Assembly (NCBI RefSeq): GCF_034262375.1
Contig: NZ_CP139558.1
Span: forward strand, 2,108,001-2,172,000
Reading direction: 5' to 3'
Length of the DNA stretch: 64,000 nucleotides
Source of the DNA: Mucilaginibacter sabulilitoris
GTDB lineage: Bacteria > Bacteroidota > Bacteroidia > Sphingobacteriales > Sphingobacteriaceae
Under the pieces are notes generated by a model. It saw only the letters and a program-made list of their open reading frames with translations. It did not search any database and had not been told where the DNA came from. The translations under genes were made by a program, and so were the position numbers. Positions 1 through 7,909 of the stretch are shown here, piece by piece (the stretch's first letter is position 1; every line of letters begins with the position of its first letter).

Positions 1-1406
1 GAGCTCCGACACTCGGGATCTCTGTCCAAACACGACACGATCATGGATATCATTGTACGAGACTCGATGAACCTGGCAAGATTCACCTCCAACAACCTGG
101 TATTCCTGTGGTTTAGTTTATTTGGCAAAACGCCCGTAAAGACAAAGATTAATAATGCGCCAAAGCTATAAATGTCATCTTTCTTTGAAGGCGACTCGCC
201 TGCCGCTTGTTCCGGCGACATATAACCAGGGGTACCTAAAGTAAAGTGCGGCTCGGGTGCGCCATTTCGTAAATCATAACATAATTCAATATCAATAGCG
301 AATACCTGTCCTGCTTCGGTAACGATAAAGTTCGCTGCGGTCACATCCCGGTGTACAAATCCTTCCTGGTGGAATATTTCCAGTATCCTGGCTACCTGTA
401 ACAGATAATTGATCATCATTCTTTTGTTTTCAACCGGCATCGAGCGCCATGTTCTGCCCTCGCTCAATTGGGCCGCTATCTGAGTGAGGGATATGGATTC
501 TTTATACTCCATCGCAAAAAAACCGTCACCATAAAGTTCGAAATACGCTATCGGCTTAGGGAGGATTCCCATGCCAGCAAATTGCTGATGGATCCGGTAT
601 TGCCACTTTAAGCGGTCTGTCGCATCCCGGCCGCAATTGTCAAAGCTTTGGTAGTACCTTCCCTGTTTCACTATGCACCATTGCATATTGTAAATGCTGT
701 TAATTTTCAAAGCTTTTACTACATTGCCCTTCGGATCTCTCTTCAATGTTTCGATCGGAATATATTGCCTGTTAAGGAGGCGGCTTTCTTTGCAGGCTTT
801 GAGCGGCCTGATATGTTGGAATGGCCAGGACAGGCGATTGGCTTTCAATACCTCAATTATAGCATCCGCAATAGCCGACCCATAGAAGATCGATTTTGTG
901 GTCTGGCCGGAATTGATATCTTCGAACAGAGACCCCAAACCGACCGCAATTACACTGGTCAGGTGATAGGCGCAAGGCATTGAAGGGCCGATCACTTCCT
1001 TGGTAAGGTTCTCCAGTTTGTTAAATAGTCCTGCTAAATCATCGTCAGGGTTAAGATAGATGGAGATGACTTTGGCAGTGAGGTGAAAACAAGTCGCCCC
1101 GCCCAGGATGTCGTTGTGTTGTTCAGCGTCCGCAGGTATAGCAAATGACAGGCGCTCCGTTTTCAGGAATTCCAGGATTGATCTGATGGCCGAATCAAAT
1201 TGCTGGCGGATGATTGATATATGGATAAGCCAGCCCTCAATGTCGTTCGCTGAGCCGACGAGCAGGTAGGGTGGGATATGCGAAAATGAAATATTTTGTT
1301 CCCGGAGGTAAATGGAATATCCGGGCTCCGATTTTCCGGAAGTATTGATCGCTGTATGCAGTGGTTCCGCTGCTGATCCATTTTCTTTGACCGATGCATG
1401 TTCCAT
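1..1406 (-). CDS. Class III lanthionine synthetase-like (LanKC) protein, N-terminal part
   Basis: Open frame starting at ATG 1406 and still open at the left window edge, so about 468 residues are visible and the C-terminus is missing. My translation shows an N-terminal region of about 230 residues without recognised motif, a glycine-rich/DAxxRL segment near residue 270 (YYQSFDNCGRDATDRL), then a Ser/Thr kinase domain: catalytic loop HRDVTAANF, DFG-position sequence AIDIELCYD, activation end GTPGYMSPEQ and DIYSFG. The order lyase-like region then kinase matches class III/IV lanthionine synthetases, which phosphorylate and eliminate Ser/Thr in a precursor peptide and then cyclise onto Cys; the expected LanC-like cyclase would lie beyond base 1. 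The DFG Asp is replaced by a DIE context, as in several LanKC kinases. It has been overlooked by simple ORF calling because it has no stop inside the window. A plain membrane-associated Ser/Thr kinase is the alternative. Confidence 0.72.
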   Translation of the reverse strand, partial: MEHASVKENGSAAEPLHTAINTSGKSEPGYSIYLREQNISFSHIPPYLLVGSANDIEGWLIHISIIRQQFDSAIRSILEFLKTERLSFAIPADAEQHNDILGGATCFHLTAKVISIYLNPDDDLAGLFNKLENLTKEVIGPSMPCAYHLTSVIAVGLGSLFEDINSGQTTKSIFYGSAIADAIIEVLKANRLSWPFQHIRPLKACKESRLLNRQYIPIETLKRDPKGNVVKALKINSIYNMQWCIVKQGRYYQSFDNCGRDATDRLKWQYRIHQQFAGMGILPKPIAYFELYGDGFFAMEYKESISLTQIAAQLSEGRTWRSMPVENKRMMINYLLQVARILEIFHQEGFVHRDVTAANFIVTEAGQVFAIDIELCYDLRNGAPEPHFTLGTPGYMSPEQAAGESPSKKDDIYSFGALLIFVFTGVLPNKLNHRNTRLLEVNLARFIESRTMISMIVSCLDRDPECRS

Positions 1407-1995
1407 TTCCGTCGCTTGTTTAAGAATTATCTCTTTACAAGCAAAGGAACAGGGTTTTAGAATGCGAAAACAGTGGGAAAAGGGTGGTAAACCCGTGGCA
1501 AAAAAAATGTCAAATAGGTATGATGCAAGTGGTGATTCTCATTTTTACGCGTTATTTAGCTTGCGACCAGGAGTTTTACTATCCGGCGAGCTATCACTTT
1601 TTACAACCCCAAAAATGAAATTTTTCGTCAGCACCCCCAGTCGTTATTATAGTTCCAGGACAGGAGTATTTGAATCAGGAGCAATCATGACAATAATCAT
1701 CCCGCAGACGTATACGTGCCACCTGTTTGTTATCTTTCTTAACAATTGTGTCGGTTAACATCCCGGTGTATATAAAAGTTTCATCACGCAGCTGTCCCGA
1801 CATCAGCAGAGAAGTCAGTGCAATTAAGATTAAACATAGACCATTTTATATATATACTCGCGTATTTTTCCACTTAGCAAGTTTACAGTCTTAAAGACCA
1901 TGCAGAAGCGTCTGCCGCTAGGCCCGTTCATGACAGCACCCGTAATTGTGCTGGTAGTAGCGATATAAACATATATAAATTTTAATTCTACATTT
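1407..1995. other. Intergenic stretch, 589 nt
   Basis: Apart from the speculative peptide at 1675-1761 I see no gene. The left part (about 1407-1560) is an open frame upstream of the LanKC start but has no in-frame ATG. The right part is AT-rich and probably carries promoters for the divergent genes at 1406 (minus) and 1996 (plus). Confidence 0.5.
1675..1761 (-). CDS. Candidate 28-residue precursor peptide upstream of the LanKC-like gene (speculative)
   Basis: Minus-strand ORF beginning MLTDTIVKKD and ending RDDYCHDCS, stop at 1675-1677. It lies about 270 nt upstream of the LanKC-like start on the same strand. The charged leader-like stretch and Cys/Ser-rich tail are compatible with a lanthipeptide precursor. 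The same frame continues past the TGA to 1594 with SCPGTIITTGGAD and a final WGCKK, so a single nonsense mutation could have truncated a longer peptide of about 55 residues. No SD-like site is expected in this phylum. There is no family match I can name, and a random short ORF cannot be excluded. Confidence 0.2.
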   Translation of the reverse strand: MLTDTIVKKDNKQVARIRLRDDYCHDCS

Positions 1996-2199
1996 ATGTC
2001 GTTAGAAAAGAAAGAGAAATATCTGGCTACTGTAAAGGATCTGCGATCTGAAAATTTCGGCAGAAACTGGCCTTTTCTTATCCTTTCTGAAAAGCTGCCC
2101 GATGGTCAGGTGTACCGTGAATATCCAGATGGCCATATCGAATTACAAGAGGTGTTGGCAAATGGCCCAAACTTTGAATACAAGTTTATCCGGTATTAA
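1996..2199 (+). CDS. Small hypothetical protein, 67 aa
   Basis: ATG-started ORF of 67 codons with a balanced charged composition (MSLEKKEKYL at the start, ending YKFIRY), no signal peptide or membrane segment. The middle reads LPDGQVYREYPDGHIELQEV, a repeated PDG turn pattern that looks like a small beta-structured protein. I do not recognise the family. It stands alone between the LanKC-like gene and an integrase remnant. Codon composition looks like real coding sequence, which is why I keep it. Confidence 0.5.
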   Translation: MSLEKKEKYLATVKDLRSENFGRNWPFLILSEKLPDGQVYREYPDGHIELQEVLANGPNFEYKFIRY

Positions 2200-2281
2200 A
2201 TTCCGTTGAAGCTGACTTGGTTCTTCAGGAATGTGGGTTATTATAAATTAATTTGATTGGCGATTTCACCAACTTTCAGTC

Positions 2282-2466
2282 GTTTATCTTAAAAGTCGGA
2301 ATTTTGTTGTGCAGAACTCGGGCAAAGAGCCGCACCGAAAAATGCTGCTGGAAGTTTTCGATCAGCATAATGCAGACCTAGCAAAACTGGTAGGGAAAGA
2401 CTTTTTAAAAGCAATGCTGACAGAACAATACAGTCAGAAGCCGTGTTTCAGGCTTTATAAAGCATA
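2282..2466 (+). pseudogene. Tyrosine recombinase (integrase) remnant, SAM-like core-binding segment
   Basis: A plus-strand frame reads HRKMLLEVFDQHNADLAKLVG and then KDF, ending at TAG 2466. This pattern (LLEVFxQHNxxxxxLVGKDF) is characteristic of the N-terminal SAM-like DNA-binding domain of Bacteroidota tyrosine integrases. Only about 55 residues survive; neither the catalytic domain nor the R-H-R-Y residues are present. It abuts a cinA fragment on the opposite strand, so this marks a rearrangement junction, probably left by a mobile element at the edge of the decaying island. Confidence 0.55.
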
Positions 2467-2605
2467 GATTTAACACTCGGCCGGATTCCGGCGCGAGGGC
2501 GAATTCCGAACAAAGCCAGCCCGCTGTAGCGCTTTCCGCGAACGCTATGGTCAGCCCTTTTTGAGCAAGCAGCTTGCTGCATATTAAAATCTTTTCTTCT
2601 GCCAT
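2405..2605 (-). pseudogene. cinA/pncC C-terminal-domain fragment (truncated)
   Basis: Starts at ATG 2605 with MAEEKILICSKLLAQKGLTI followed by AFAESATAG, the opening of the CinA C-terminal (nicotinamide-nucleotide amidohydrolase) domain around the catalytic Ser of the ES(A/C)TGG motif. After about 35 residues the homology stops, near base 2500, and the rest of the frame is antisense to the integrase remnant. The second Gly of the motif is Trp-shifted (ESATAGW). A complete homologue lies at 8673-9155. It would be non-functional. It is followed, on the same strand upstream, by the intact DUF6766 gene, the same neighbour type as the intact cinA copy. Confidence 0.6.
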
Positions 2606-2617
2606 AACTTGTATTGA

Positions 2618-3295
2618 TTAGTTACCGGTCTGCATATGCGGTGCATCAACGGGTTTTGATTCCGGTGAGCCCTTTTGCCGCAGGAAAATGGTTAACACGA
2701 CAATCGACAGCACGGAAAGGAATTCGCTCTGCCAGTTCTGAAACGTTTCGAACCAGAAGTTGGGCTCACCTAAATAAGCGAGCACGCTCATGGCGGCCTT
2801 TCCCTTGATCTGCTGTTCCACATTATGATCAACCCAACTGCCATACAAATGAAATCCCCAACTGATAAAAAATAGCAGGAAGAAAGTGATCGATAATGAG
2901 TTGCTGTAAAGCTTCAGCAGCCAGCCGCCTTTCTTAACAGGTCCGGGCGCGTCTTTTGATGGCTTCGGTTCGCGGTCAACCTCTTCCGCTTCATCCAGAC
3001 TTTTTGATTCGGCAGAGCCCTGTTGTCTCAGCCCAACGGTAAGCAAAACATACAACGCCATTTGTAAAAATTCACTTTGGAAATTTTCAAAGGTCGAAGA
3101 AATGAAATGTCCCGTTGTAAGATAGCTGCCAAAAGCCAGTTCCTGAACGTGCTCATCCTGTAGCTCCTGGTTATGTTCTTTCCAGCCGGTAAACGCCTGC
3201 GCAAACAGGGTGATCACAAAAAGGGTAAGAAAGACAAGGCTCAGGCCATTTCGGTAAAGAAATCCCGCTTTTGTCATGGTTGTATAGGTTTGCAT
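2618..3295 (-). CDS. DUF6766 family membrane protein
   Basis: 225 residues with two repeated halves. Each half has a start like FLYRNGLSLVFL or LYSNSLSITFFL, one transmembrane helix, a TGxxxHN/DHN motif, a segment ENFQSEFLQM or QNWQSEFLSV, a second helix, and a closing LRQQGSAESK or LRQKGSPESK. This duplicated four-helix pattern is what I know of DUF6766, a family of unknown function in soil bacteria. It is full-length. A second, frameshifted copy lies at 10700-11359 on the other strand, and the two share nearly the same sequence in every motif. The start could be ATG 3295 or the internal ATG at 3277. Confidence 0.8.
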   Translation of the reverse strand: MQTYTTMTKAGFLYRNGLSLVFLTLFVITLFAQAFTGWKEHNQELQDEHVQELAFGSYLTTGHFISSTFENFQSEFLQMALYVLLTVGLRQQGSAESKSLDEAEEVDREPKPSKDAPGPVKKGGWLLKLYSNSLSITFFLLFFISWGFHLYGSWVDHNVEQQIKGKAAMSVLAYLGEPNFWFETFQNWQSEFLSVLSIVVLTIFLRQKGSPESKPVDAPHMQTGN

Positions 3296-3329
3296 TGATA
3301 ACCGAATTTACAACCAAAAGGTTTTGAAT

Positions 3330-3674
3330 TTAATTAGAACGATAATATTTCCACCCGCCATCATCCCTTACATGACTCAGATATTCTATGATTTCGTTAG
3401 CCTCACCGGGACTTAGTTCGCGGCTTCCATCTGCGGTATAAGTAAAAAGTGAGCCCGGTTTTTCAAAGGTGATAAAGCCGTAATAATTGGGATCCGTGTT
3501 AGGCTCCAGATGCAGGGTTGTTCTTTACTTCGTGCAGGATAGGGCGAACCGTCTCCGCTATCAGCGTAAATACTAAGTGTAGCTAATGATCTCGTGGCCA
3601 TTGAAATGCGCCAGTGTGTCGGGAATGATCATCAGACGCTTGTTGTTTTCCAGGGTGACAAATAACGGTGACAT
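3330..3674 (-). pseudogene. Small conserved hypothetical gene, frameshifted
   Basis: On the minus strand ATG 3674 opens MSPLFVTLENNKRLMIIPDT and HFNGHEIISYT before a TAG. The coding signal continues in other frames: ILHEVKNN near 3530, then LHLEPNTDPNYYGFITFEK and, to the stop at 3330, ELSPGEANEIIEYLSHV ... GGWKYY. Read together these make one protein of about 112 residues with at least two frameshifts. I do not know its function. No single frame covers it, so it is most likely a broken gene, or its sequence contains indel errors. Confidence 0.5.
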
Positions 3675-3919
3675 ATAAATACTTTAAACCTGATCAGACG
3701 GCTCCGAACGGAGCCTTTAAACGTGCTTTATAAGCAAAAACAATTATTCTAAAACGAATGTTTTCTATTTTTATAAATCACCCCGTCAACAAAGTGGATT
3801 AAATGAAAGCAAAGAAAAAATCATTATTGCGTTAGGGTACCCGGCGGGCGGGCCGCCTTATCAGTTCTTTTTGATATCACTTTACGGGACAGCGTTTTCT
3901 TGGTGAACACCACTCCATT

Positions 3920-4170
3920 ATATCCCTGTGGGAAAAGCATATGATACCTTTTTTCGGTCACTTGTACAAGGCCATCATTTTGATAAGATCGCTATCATTT
4001 TTTCCGGTTACGGTACTGATAAGACAAAAGATATCAAGATGCGTGGAAAAATGGTGCCTGCATAATCCCACAAGACCAGCGATCGGCGGGCCAATCCAGC
4101 ATGCCTGATAACGTGATCGAATCCGGGTACGCAAAGCAAATTTAATCTCCCAAACCAGATGCCCAAAGCT
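3920..4170 (+). pseudogene. CheB-type methylesterase domain remnant
   Basis: In the plus frame through 3943 the sequence reads AYDTFFRSLVQGHHFDKIAI then IFSGYGTDKTKDIKMRGKMV and a stop. The spacing FxSL-x(11)-IFSGxGxD matches the C-terminal part of protein-glutamate methylesterase (CheB) domains (xLFxSLA...GVILSGxGxDG). After the stop, ANPACLIT and LPNQMP resemble the CheB tail (MPxxAIxTGxVDxxLPxxxMP). The upstream two thirds of the domain and the receiver are absent. This is a dead fragment, probably once part of a CheB/CheR-type chemosensory or hybrid regulator. Confidence 0.5.
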
Positions 4171-4174
4171 ATTT

Positions 4175-4182
4175 TAGCTTTG
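4175..4182 (+). promoter_or_regulatory. Bacteroidota -7 box (TAGCTTTG) before the iron-permease-like gene
   Basis: TAGCTTTG fits the TAnnTTTG -7 consensus of Bacteroidota and lies 68 nt before ATG 4250. I do not see a TTG at the usual 19-21 nt upstream, so the assignment is tentative. Confidence 0.35.
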
Positions 4183-4249
4183 TGTGAATAATTGAAAGTA
4201 AGTTTAGACAGGTTACCAAACACATATTATAAAATCAATAGCAGCTCGT

Positions 4250-4704
4250 ATGAAAAAAAAGAAAAATCTATTTGAACGTTTTGCCAACTGGGCCACGATA
4301 GCGACCGGAAGTTCAGGTGCATTTCTCATCGCTGTCGCGGTGATTGTAGTATGGCTGATTAGCGGACCCGTTTTTAAGTATTCAGAAACCTGGCAGCTGA
4401 TCATCAATACCGGAACAACTATTATCACTTTTTGATGGTCTTTCTTATTCAGAACTCACAGAACAAAGACTCAAAAGCTATTCATTTAAAATTGAATGAA
4501 CTGCTTGCCTCACATGAAGGTACCAGTAACCGTATGGTAAATATTGAAAACCTTAGCGAAGTAGAATTGGATCAGCGGCATAAATTTTATGTACAGGTTT
4601 CCGCGTTAGCTCAAAAAGAGAATGATCTCACCAGGACCCATTCAATTGATGCGGCTAATGAAAATCATCGAAGAAAGGTCGGACGGCTTAAGAAGAAAGC
4701 TTAA
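4250..4704 (+). pseudogene. Low-affinity iron permease family protein, single frameshift
   Basis: The first frame (4250-4435) gives FERFANWATIATGSSGAFLI, a transmembrane helix, and TGTTIITF then TGA. The second frame (from 4432) continues LMVFLIQNSQNKDSKAIHLK and LNELLASHEGTSNRMVNIE. Joined, they form the standard family pattern TGTTIxTFLMVFLIQxxQxRDxxAIHxKLDEL of about 130-150 residues. The break is in a run of five T at 4429-4433; one more T restores the frame. The family is annotated as low-affinity iron permease in bacteria but transport has not been shown for these short forms. Whether this is a real mutation or a homopolymer sequencing error cannot be decided here. Confidence 0.75.
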
Positions 4705-5196
4705 ATCCTTTGCTAGTATCCGATTATTGGAAGATAAGCAAAGATGTTAATGAACGATAACCAATATCAATAAAATTGTTAAAAATCCTAAAAGTAAAGT
4801 AATTATAGCGGAACTTATGGTCAACGTAATATCATCGCAATAACTCCTGCCAGTAACTTCAACAGACTTAACACTTTTCTATTGTTCCTGTCATGGGACG
4901 ATTGCCAACCGAGGGATCTATGGCTTTTTGATGAAGTTAGAAAACTACCGCTGCGTTAAGACTAAGAAGACCCCTTGAACGACGAAATGTATTTGTTCGC
5001 CGGGCCTGTAAAAGGCAATGCGTCTGGTGATAAGCTGCCGGAAAACAAAACCCATCTGCTTGGGAGCTTTATGTCCGAAGCCGTCCGTGGCCGGGTTTTC
5101 AGCATCTCCGAGTAAGCTTATATGGCCGTATTGATAGAACCTATCCGGAACCAGATATTTAACGGAACATTAATTCATTTATCCTGTTAAGCATAT
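4705..5196. other. Intergenic stretch, 492 nt, with possible gene scraps
   Basis: No complete gene. On the minus strand about 4747-4880 there is an unstarted frame with a hydrophobic helix (SSAIITLLLGFLTILLILV). On the plus strand about 4985-5115 a frame reads MYLFAGPVKGNASGDKLPEN to a TAA. Both could be remnants; I cannot assign either. Confidence 0.3.
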
Positions 5197-5439
5197 ATGA
5201 AAAATCCATTTAAAAAAGAAGATCATACTGGACTGATCGTAGGCATCGGTGTTGGTGCTGCAGCAGGGATTGCATTAGGTTGGTTATTTCTAACTAATGC
5301 AGGGGCACAATACCGGAGGCAGATCAGTACAAAATTGAAAGAGGGCGTAAGCGATGCTGCGGCTGAATTGATCGATAAAAAAACGATCTTTCCAAAGAAG
5401 GCCGCCAAGGTGGCCACTGATGCGGTGATCAAAGACTAA
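5197..5439 (+). CDS. YtxH domain-containing protein
   Basis: 80 residues. A short basic start (MKNPFKKEDHTG) is followed by a glycine-rich transmembrane helix (GLIVGIGVGAAAGIALGWLF), then NAGAQYRRQISTKLKEGVSD and an amphipathic C-terminal helix. This is the standard YtxH/gas-vesicle-like pattern: a membrane anchor with a cytoplasmic coiled helix. Family members are general stress proteins of unknown mechanism. It stands 6 nt before the lipocalin gene and is likely cotranscribed with it. Complete at both ends. Confidence 0.8.
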   Translation: MKNPFKKEDHTGLIVGIGVGAAAGIALGWLFLTNAGAQYRRQISTKLKEGVSDAAAELIDKKTIFPKKAAKVATDAVIKD

Positions 5440-5445
5440 ACGCAA

Positions 5446-5980
5446 ATGAGAAAAGAAAAAACCATTATCGCGGTCACCGCTGCCGCCGGTCTGGCCGGAA
5501 TTGCTTATGCGCTTTGGCCCAAAAGGAAAGTTCCAGCCGGCACTATCGTGGACCCCTTTGATCAAGAACGTTATCTGGGAATATGGCATGAAGTTGCCCG
5601 CCTTCCGAGTATTATTGAAAAAGACCTACACGATGTCAAAGAGGAGTACATCCGTAACCCGGACGGCACGATCAAAGTGATCACCCGTGCGTTTAATAAG
5701 GTCAAAAATAAACCGGTAGAAGCGACAGGTACGATGAAGGCCAGGGCAGCCAGGCCCGCGGACAACTAGAAGTCGCTTACTTTTTGCCCATCTTCCTCGA
5801 TTATAATATACTCGACATCGACGAACATTATAAGTTTGCCCTGGTATCGGGCAGCGGAATGGGATATTTATGGCTGCTCTCCCGGGAAAGCAGTATGCCC
5901 GAGGAAATGGAACAGCGCTTCCTGCAAAGGCAATCGCCCTGGGTTTTGACATCAACCAACTGGAATGGATGGGCTATTAG
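5446..5980 (+). pseudogene. Bacterial lipocalin (Blc-like), two frameshifts
   Basis: ATG 5446 starts a membrane-anchored or signal-bearing lipocalin: TIIAVTAAAGLAGIAYAL, then FDQERYLGIWHEVARLPSII, the lipocalin GxW motif. At about 5765 the frame ends, and continues one frame over as GQLEVAYFLPIFLDYNILDI, DEHYKFALVSGSGMGYLWLL and SRESSMPEEMEQ, all hallmark Blc segments. A second shift near 5930 returns to a frame ending LGFDINQLEWMGY and TAG 5980. All parts of a full-length protein of about 178 residues are present, so only indels separate it from function. Blc proteins bind lipids at the outer membrane under envelope stress. Confidence 0.8.
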
Positions 5981-5991
5981 TAAATAGCTGA

Positions 5992-6635
5992 TTATTTGAA
6001 CAAGCTTAGTACCCGCTTCCCACCGGCTAACGCAATTACCATTATTAAGCCGGCAGCCAAACCTAAAAGGAACTCGGCGAGAATCGATGGAAATTTAGAA
6101 AATAAACGATGTAAGTATTCGATATTATGCAGGAATATTCCACATGCAACCAGGATCAGTGCGATGGTTCCTACAAAACCTAATAACTTGATGATTACCG
6201 GGAGGGCTTTCACCAATACTCCATCCATCCGGACGATCAGAGCAACGATTCCATATACCCCGATCGTTGCCAGAATTGCGACTGCCGTAACTGTAAGGAT
6301 TTGGAGCGGCAAAGTTTTTTCTAGAACCGTTCCCAACGCGATAATAGCTATCTCTATTCGACAGGATAAAGTCGGTGGTGACAGCAGCTTTTGACTTTCG
6401 CGTTCTCAGCGGCGGCATCCATTTCCTGGTGAGCTACAATACCCTGATGTTCAACTTTTGACCGGTGAAAGAGGTATTCGATAATTTTCTCAACGCCTTC
6501 AAACGCCAGATAAAGACCGCCCAAAACCAAAATGATCTTTATAGCCACGGGAAAAAAGGCGTTTAATAGTAAAGCAATTGGTACAATGATCACCTTATTT
6601 ACCAGAGAGCCTTTAGTGATCGACTGGCGGCAGAG
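5992..6635 (-). pseudogene. DUF808 family inner-membrane protein, N-terminally deleted and frameshifted
   Basis: On the minus strand three frames join into one DUF808-like protein. The first (6635-6354) has RQSITKGSLVNKVIIVPIAL, LILGG-type helices and EGVEKIIEYLFHR. A middle piece reads KAAVTTDFILS. The last frame (6336-5992) has LGTVLEKTLPLQILTVTAV, IVALIVRMD, LLGFVGTIALILVACG and HNIEYLH. The first 80 or so residues of the family, including the conserved FALLDDIA start, are absent; the frame instead joins directly to the stop codon of the bestrophin remnant upstream. So there is both a deletion junction and internal frameshifts. Function of the family is unknown. Confidence 0.75.
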
Positions 6636-6965
6636 TTACATGATATAAAGGGTGGAGTCCTGATTTCGTTTTACGGGCACAGGCTGTTGCGCCATTTCCA
6701 TTAAATTACGTTCGATGGTATTGGAAAGCGTAGTCATAGGTGTGTCTGTCGGCTTGTTTTCGAAGGGGTCCTGCATTAATATGGCAGTTCGTTCAATAGC
6801 TATAAAAAGAACCGGAACCATTGTGGCCAAACAGATCTCAATTGCCCAGTGATGATCATCCAGACCAAATGGGAAGATTGTTGTCAGCACATAAATCAAA
6901 AAATGGATCAAAACACTGTAAGCGCATGGAAATACAGTGTTTTTTTCTATCACTGCTGCTTTCAT
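6636..6965 (-). pseudogene. Bestrophin family channel, C-terminal remnant
   Basis: 109 residues from ATG 6965: NTVFPCAYSVLIHFLIY, a membrane helix, then VPVLFIAIERTAILMQDPFE and NKPTDTPMTTLSNTIERNL. These are the C-terminal hallmarks of bacterial bestrophins (QDPFxNxPxDTPMxxISxTIE). Family members have about 290-330 residues and four main helices forming an anion channel pore; here the first two thirds are missing and the region upstream of 6965 has stop codons. The gene is not functional as it stands. Its stop codon is followed in the same frame by DUF808 coding sequence, marking a deletion between neighbours. Confidence 0.75.
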
Positions 6966-7318
6966 GATTAAATAGATTATGATTTACTGAATTTAACTTT
7001 AAATTAAACAGCTCTGACTAAAACAAGTTTTGCAGATTTACCTTATTATTACGATGAGGATGTTTAATAATGAATGCAAGCCCATTTGTAGTTAAGAAAA
7101 TCTTTTAATTTATTTAAACTTTAACAAAACAGTGTTGTTAATTTATTTAACTTTAAGTTATATCTTCATTGTTGATCTTATAAATCCAAAGCATACTTGC
7201 CCTGTTCGGTTGGATGAACGCAATGAGGAATTGAGTTCTAATCAGAAAGATACCCGTATCATTTTTATTAACATTTAATCATAAACAGATCAATCATGGA
7301 AAACACAGCAGAATTAAC
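6966..7318. other. AT-rich intergenic stretch, 353 nt
   Basis: No gene supported. It contains runs of TTTAAACTTTAA and TTAATTTATTTAACTTTAAG, consistent with promoter DNA or eroded sequence. A 23-codon frame at 7296 (MENTAELTYS to TAG) overlaps the YetF remnant and is not supported as a gene. Confidence 0.4.
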
Positions 7319-7851
7319 CTATTCAACCGAGTTATTATCGGCCAAAGCCGATTTGGTACGTAAATAGTGCCTGATTTCCACAACAGAAGCCACATCCGGA
7401 CACCCGACATCCTGTTTGTCGGCAGCCGATATACAGTTTTGTTTGACAAATATTTCACCTATGATCTGGCTCATTCGCTTAATCTTTATAATGCCCCTTT
7501 GTATTATCAAAAGGGCATGTAGCCCCGCTGCTGTACAGCCTGCTTGCATTAGCCGGAGCCTACCCACCCGAAAAATTAAAGACACTCAGAAGGCCAGCAA
7601 CCAATTGGTCAGAACCAGTACGATACCTGCGGCCACCGTAGAAAAGAACGGGGACGCGCCGACGATGCCACGGGCAGTAACTGCACCGAGCATGATCGAT
7701 GATATGATCAAGAGCAGACTTCTTACCGAACATACGCATGCCGCCGAATCGGACTAGCACCAGCATGATCAAAAACATGACAAAGGCGCGCAGGGCCATC
7801 TGTAAAGGGAGCAGATGCTCATCTACTCCCCCACCAATTAATGATATCCAT
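7319..7851 (-). pseudogene. YetF/DUF421 membrane protein, several frameshifts
   Basis: On the minus strand ATG 7851 opens MDIINWWG, then after a shift in a G run come DEHLLPLQMALRAFVMFLIM, VLVRFGGMRMFGKKSALD, all typical of DUF421 (YetF-like). The helix that follows is only visible in other frames (MLGAV, ARGIVGASPFF-type sequence). The last frame to 7319 holds a degraded C-terminal domain (HALLIIQRGIIKIKRMSQ ... DVGCPDVASVVEI). At least three frame changes are needed. The family is a tetramer-forming membrane protein of unknown role linked to spore and stress proteins elsewhere. Confidence 0.65.
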
Positions 7852-7909
7852 AAAGTAAGGTCTAATGATAATCTATCGTATTAATTCAAGTGGGCTGTAT
7901 CACAGACCA

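Noticed and set aside
648..983. Plus-strand ORF of 111 codons
   Set aside because: Antisense to the LanKC-like coding frame, no family resemblance.
1312..1758. Plus-strand ORF of 148 codons
   Set aside because: Overlaps the LanKC N-terminus antisense and the intergenic DNA; composition lacks coding character.
4425..4440. Programmed frameshifting in the iron-permease-like gene
   Set aside because: No slippery heptamer or stimulating hairpin was visible; a T5 run alone is weak evidence.
4985..5115. Plus frame MYLFAGPVKGN to TAA
   Set aside because: Short, preceded by a stop, no match I can name; could be a scrap of a lost gene.
7416..7757. Plus-strand ORF of 113 codons
   Set aside because: Antisense shadow of the degraded YetF gene, whose motifs are recognisable on the minus strand.
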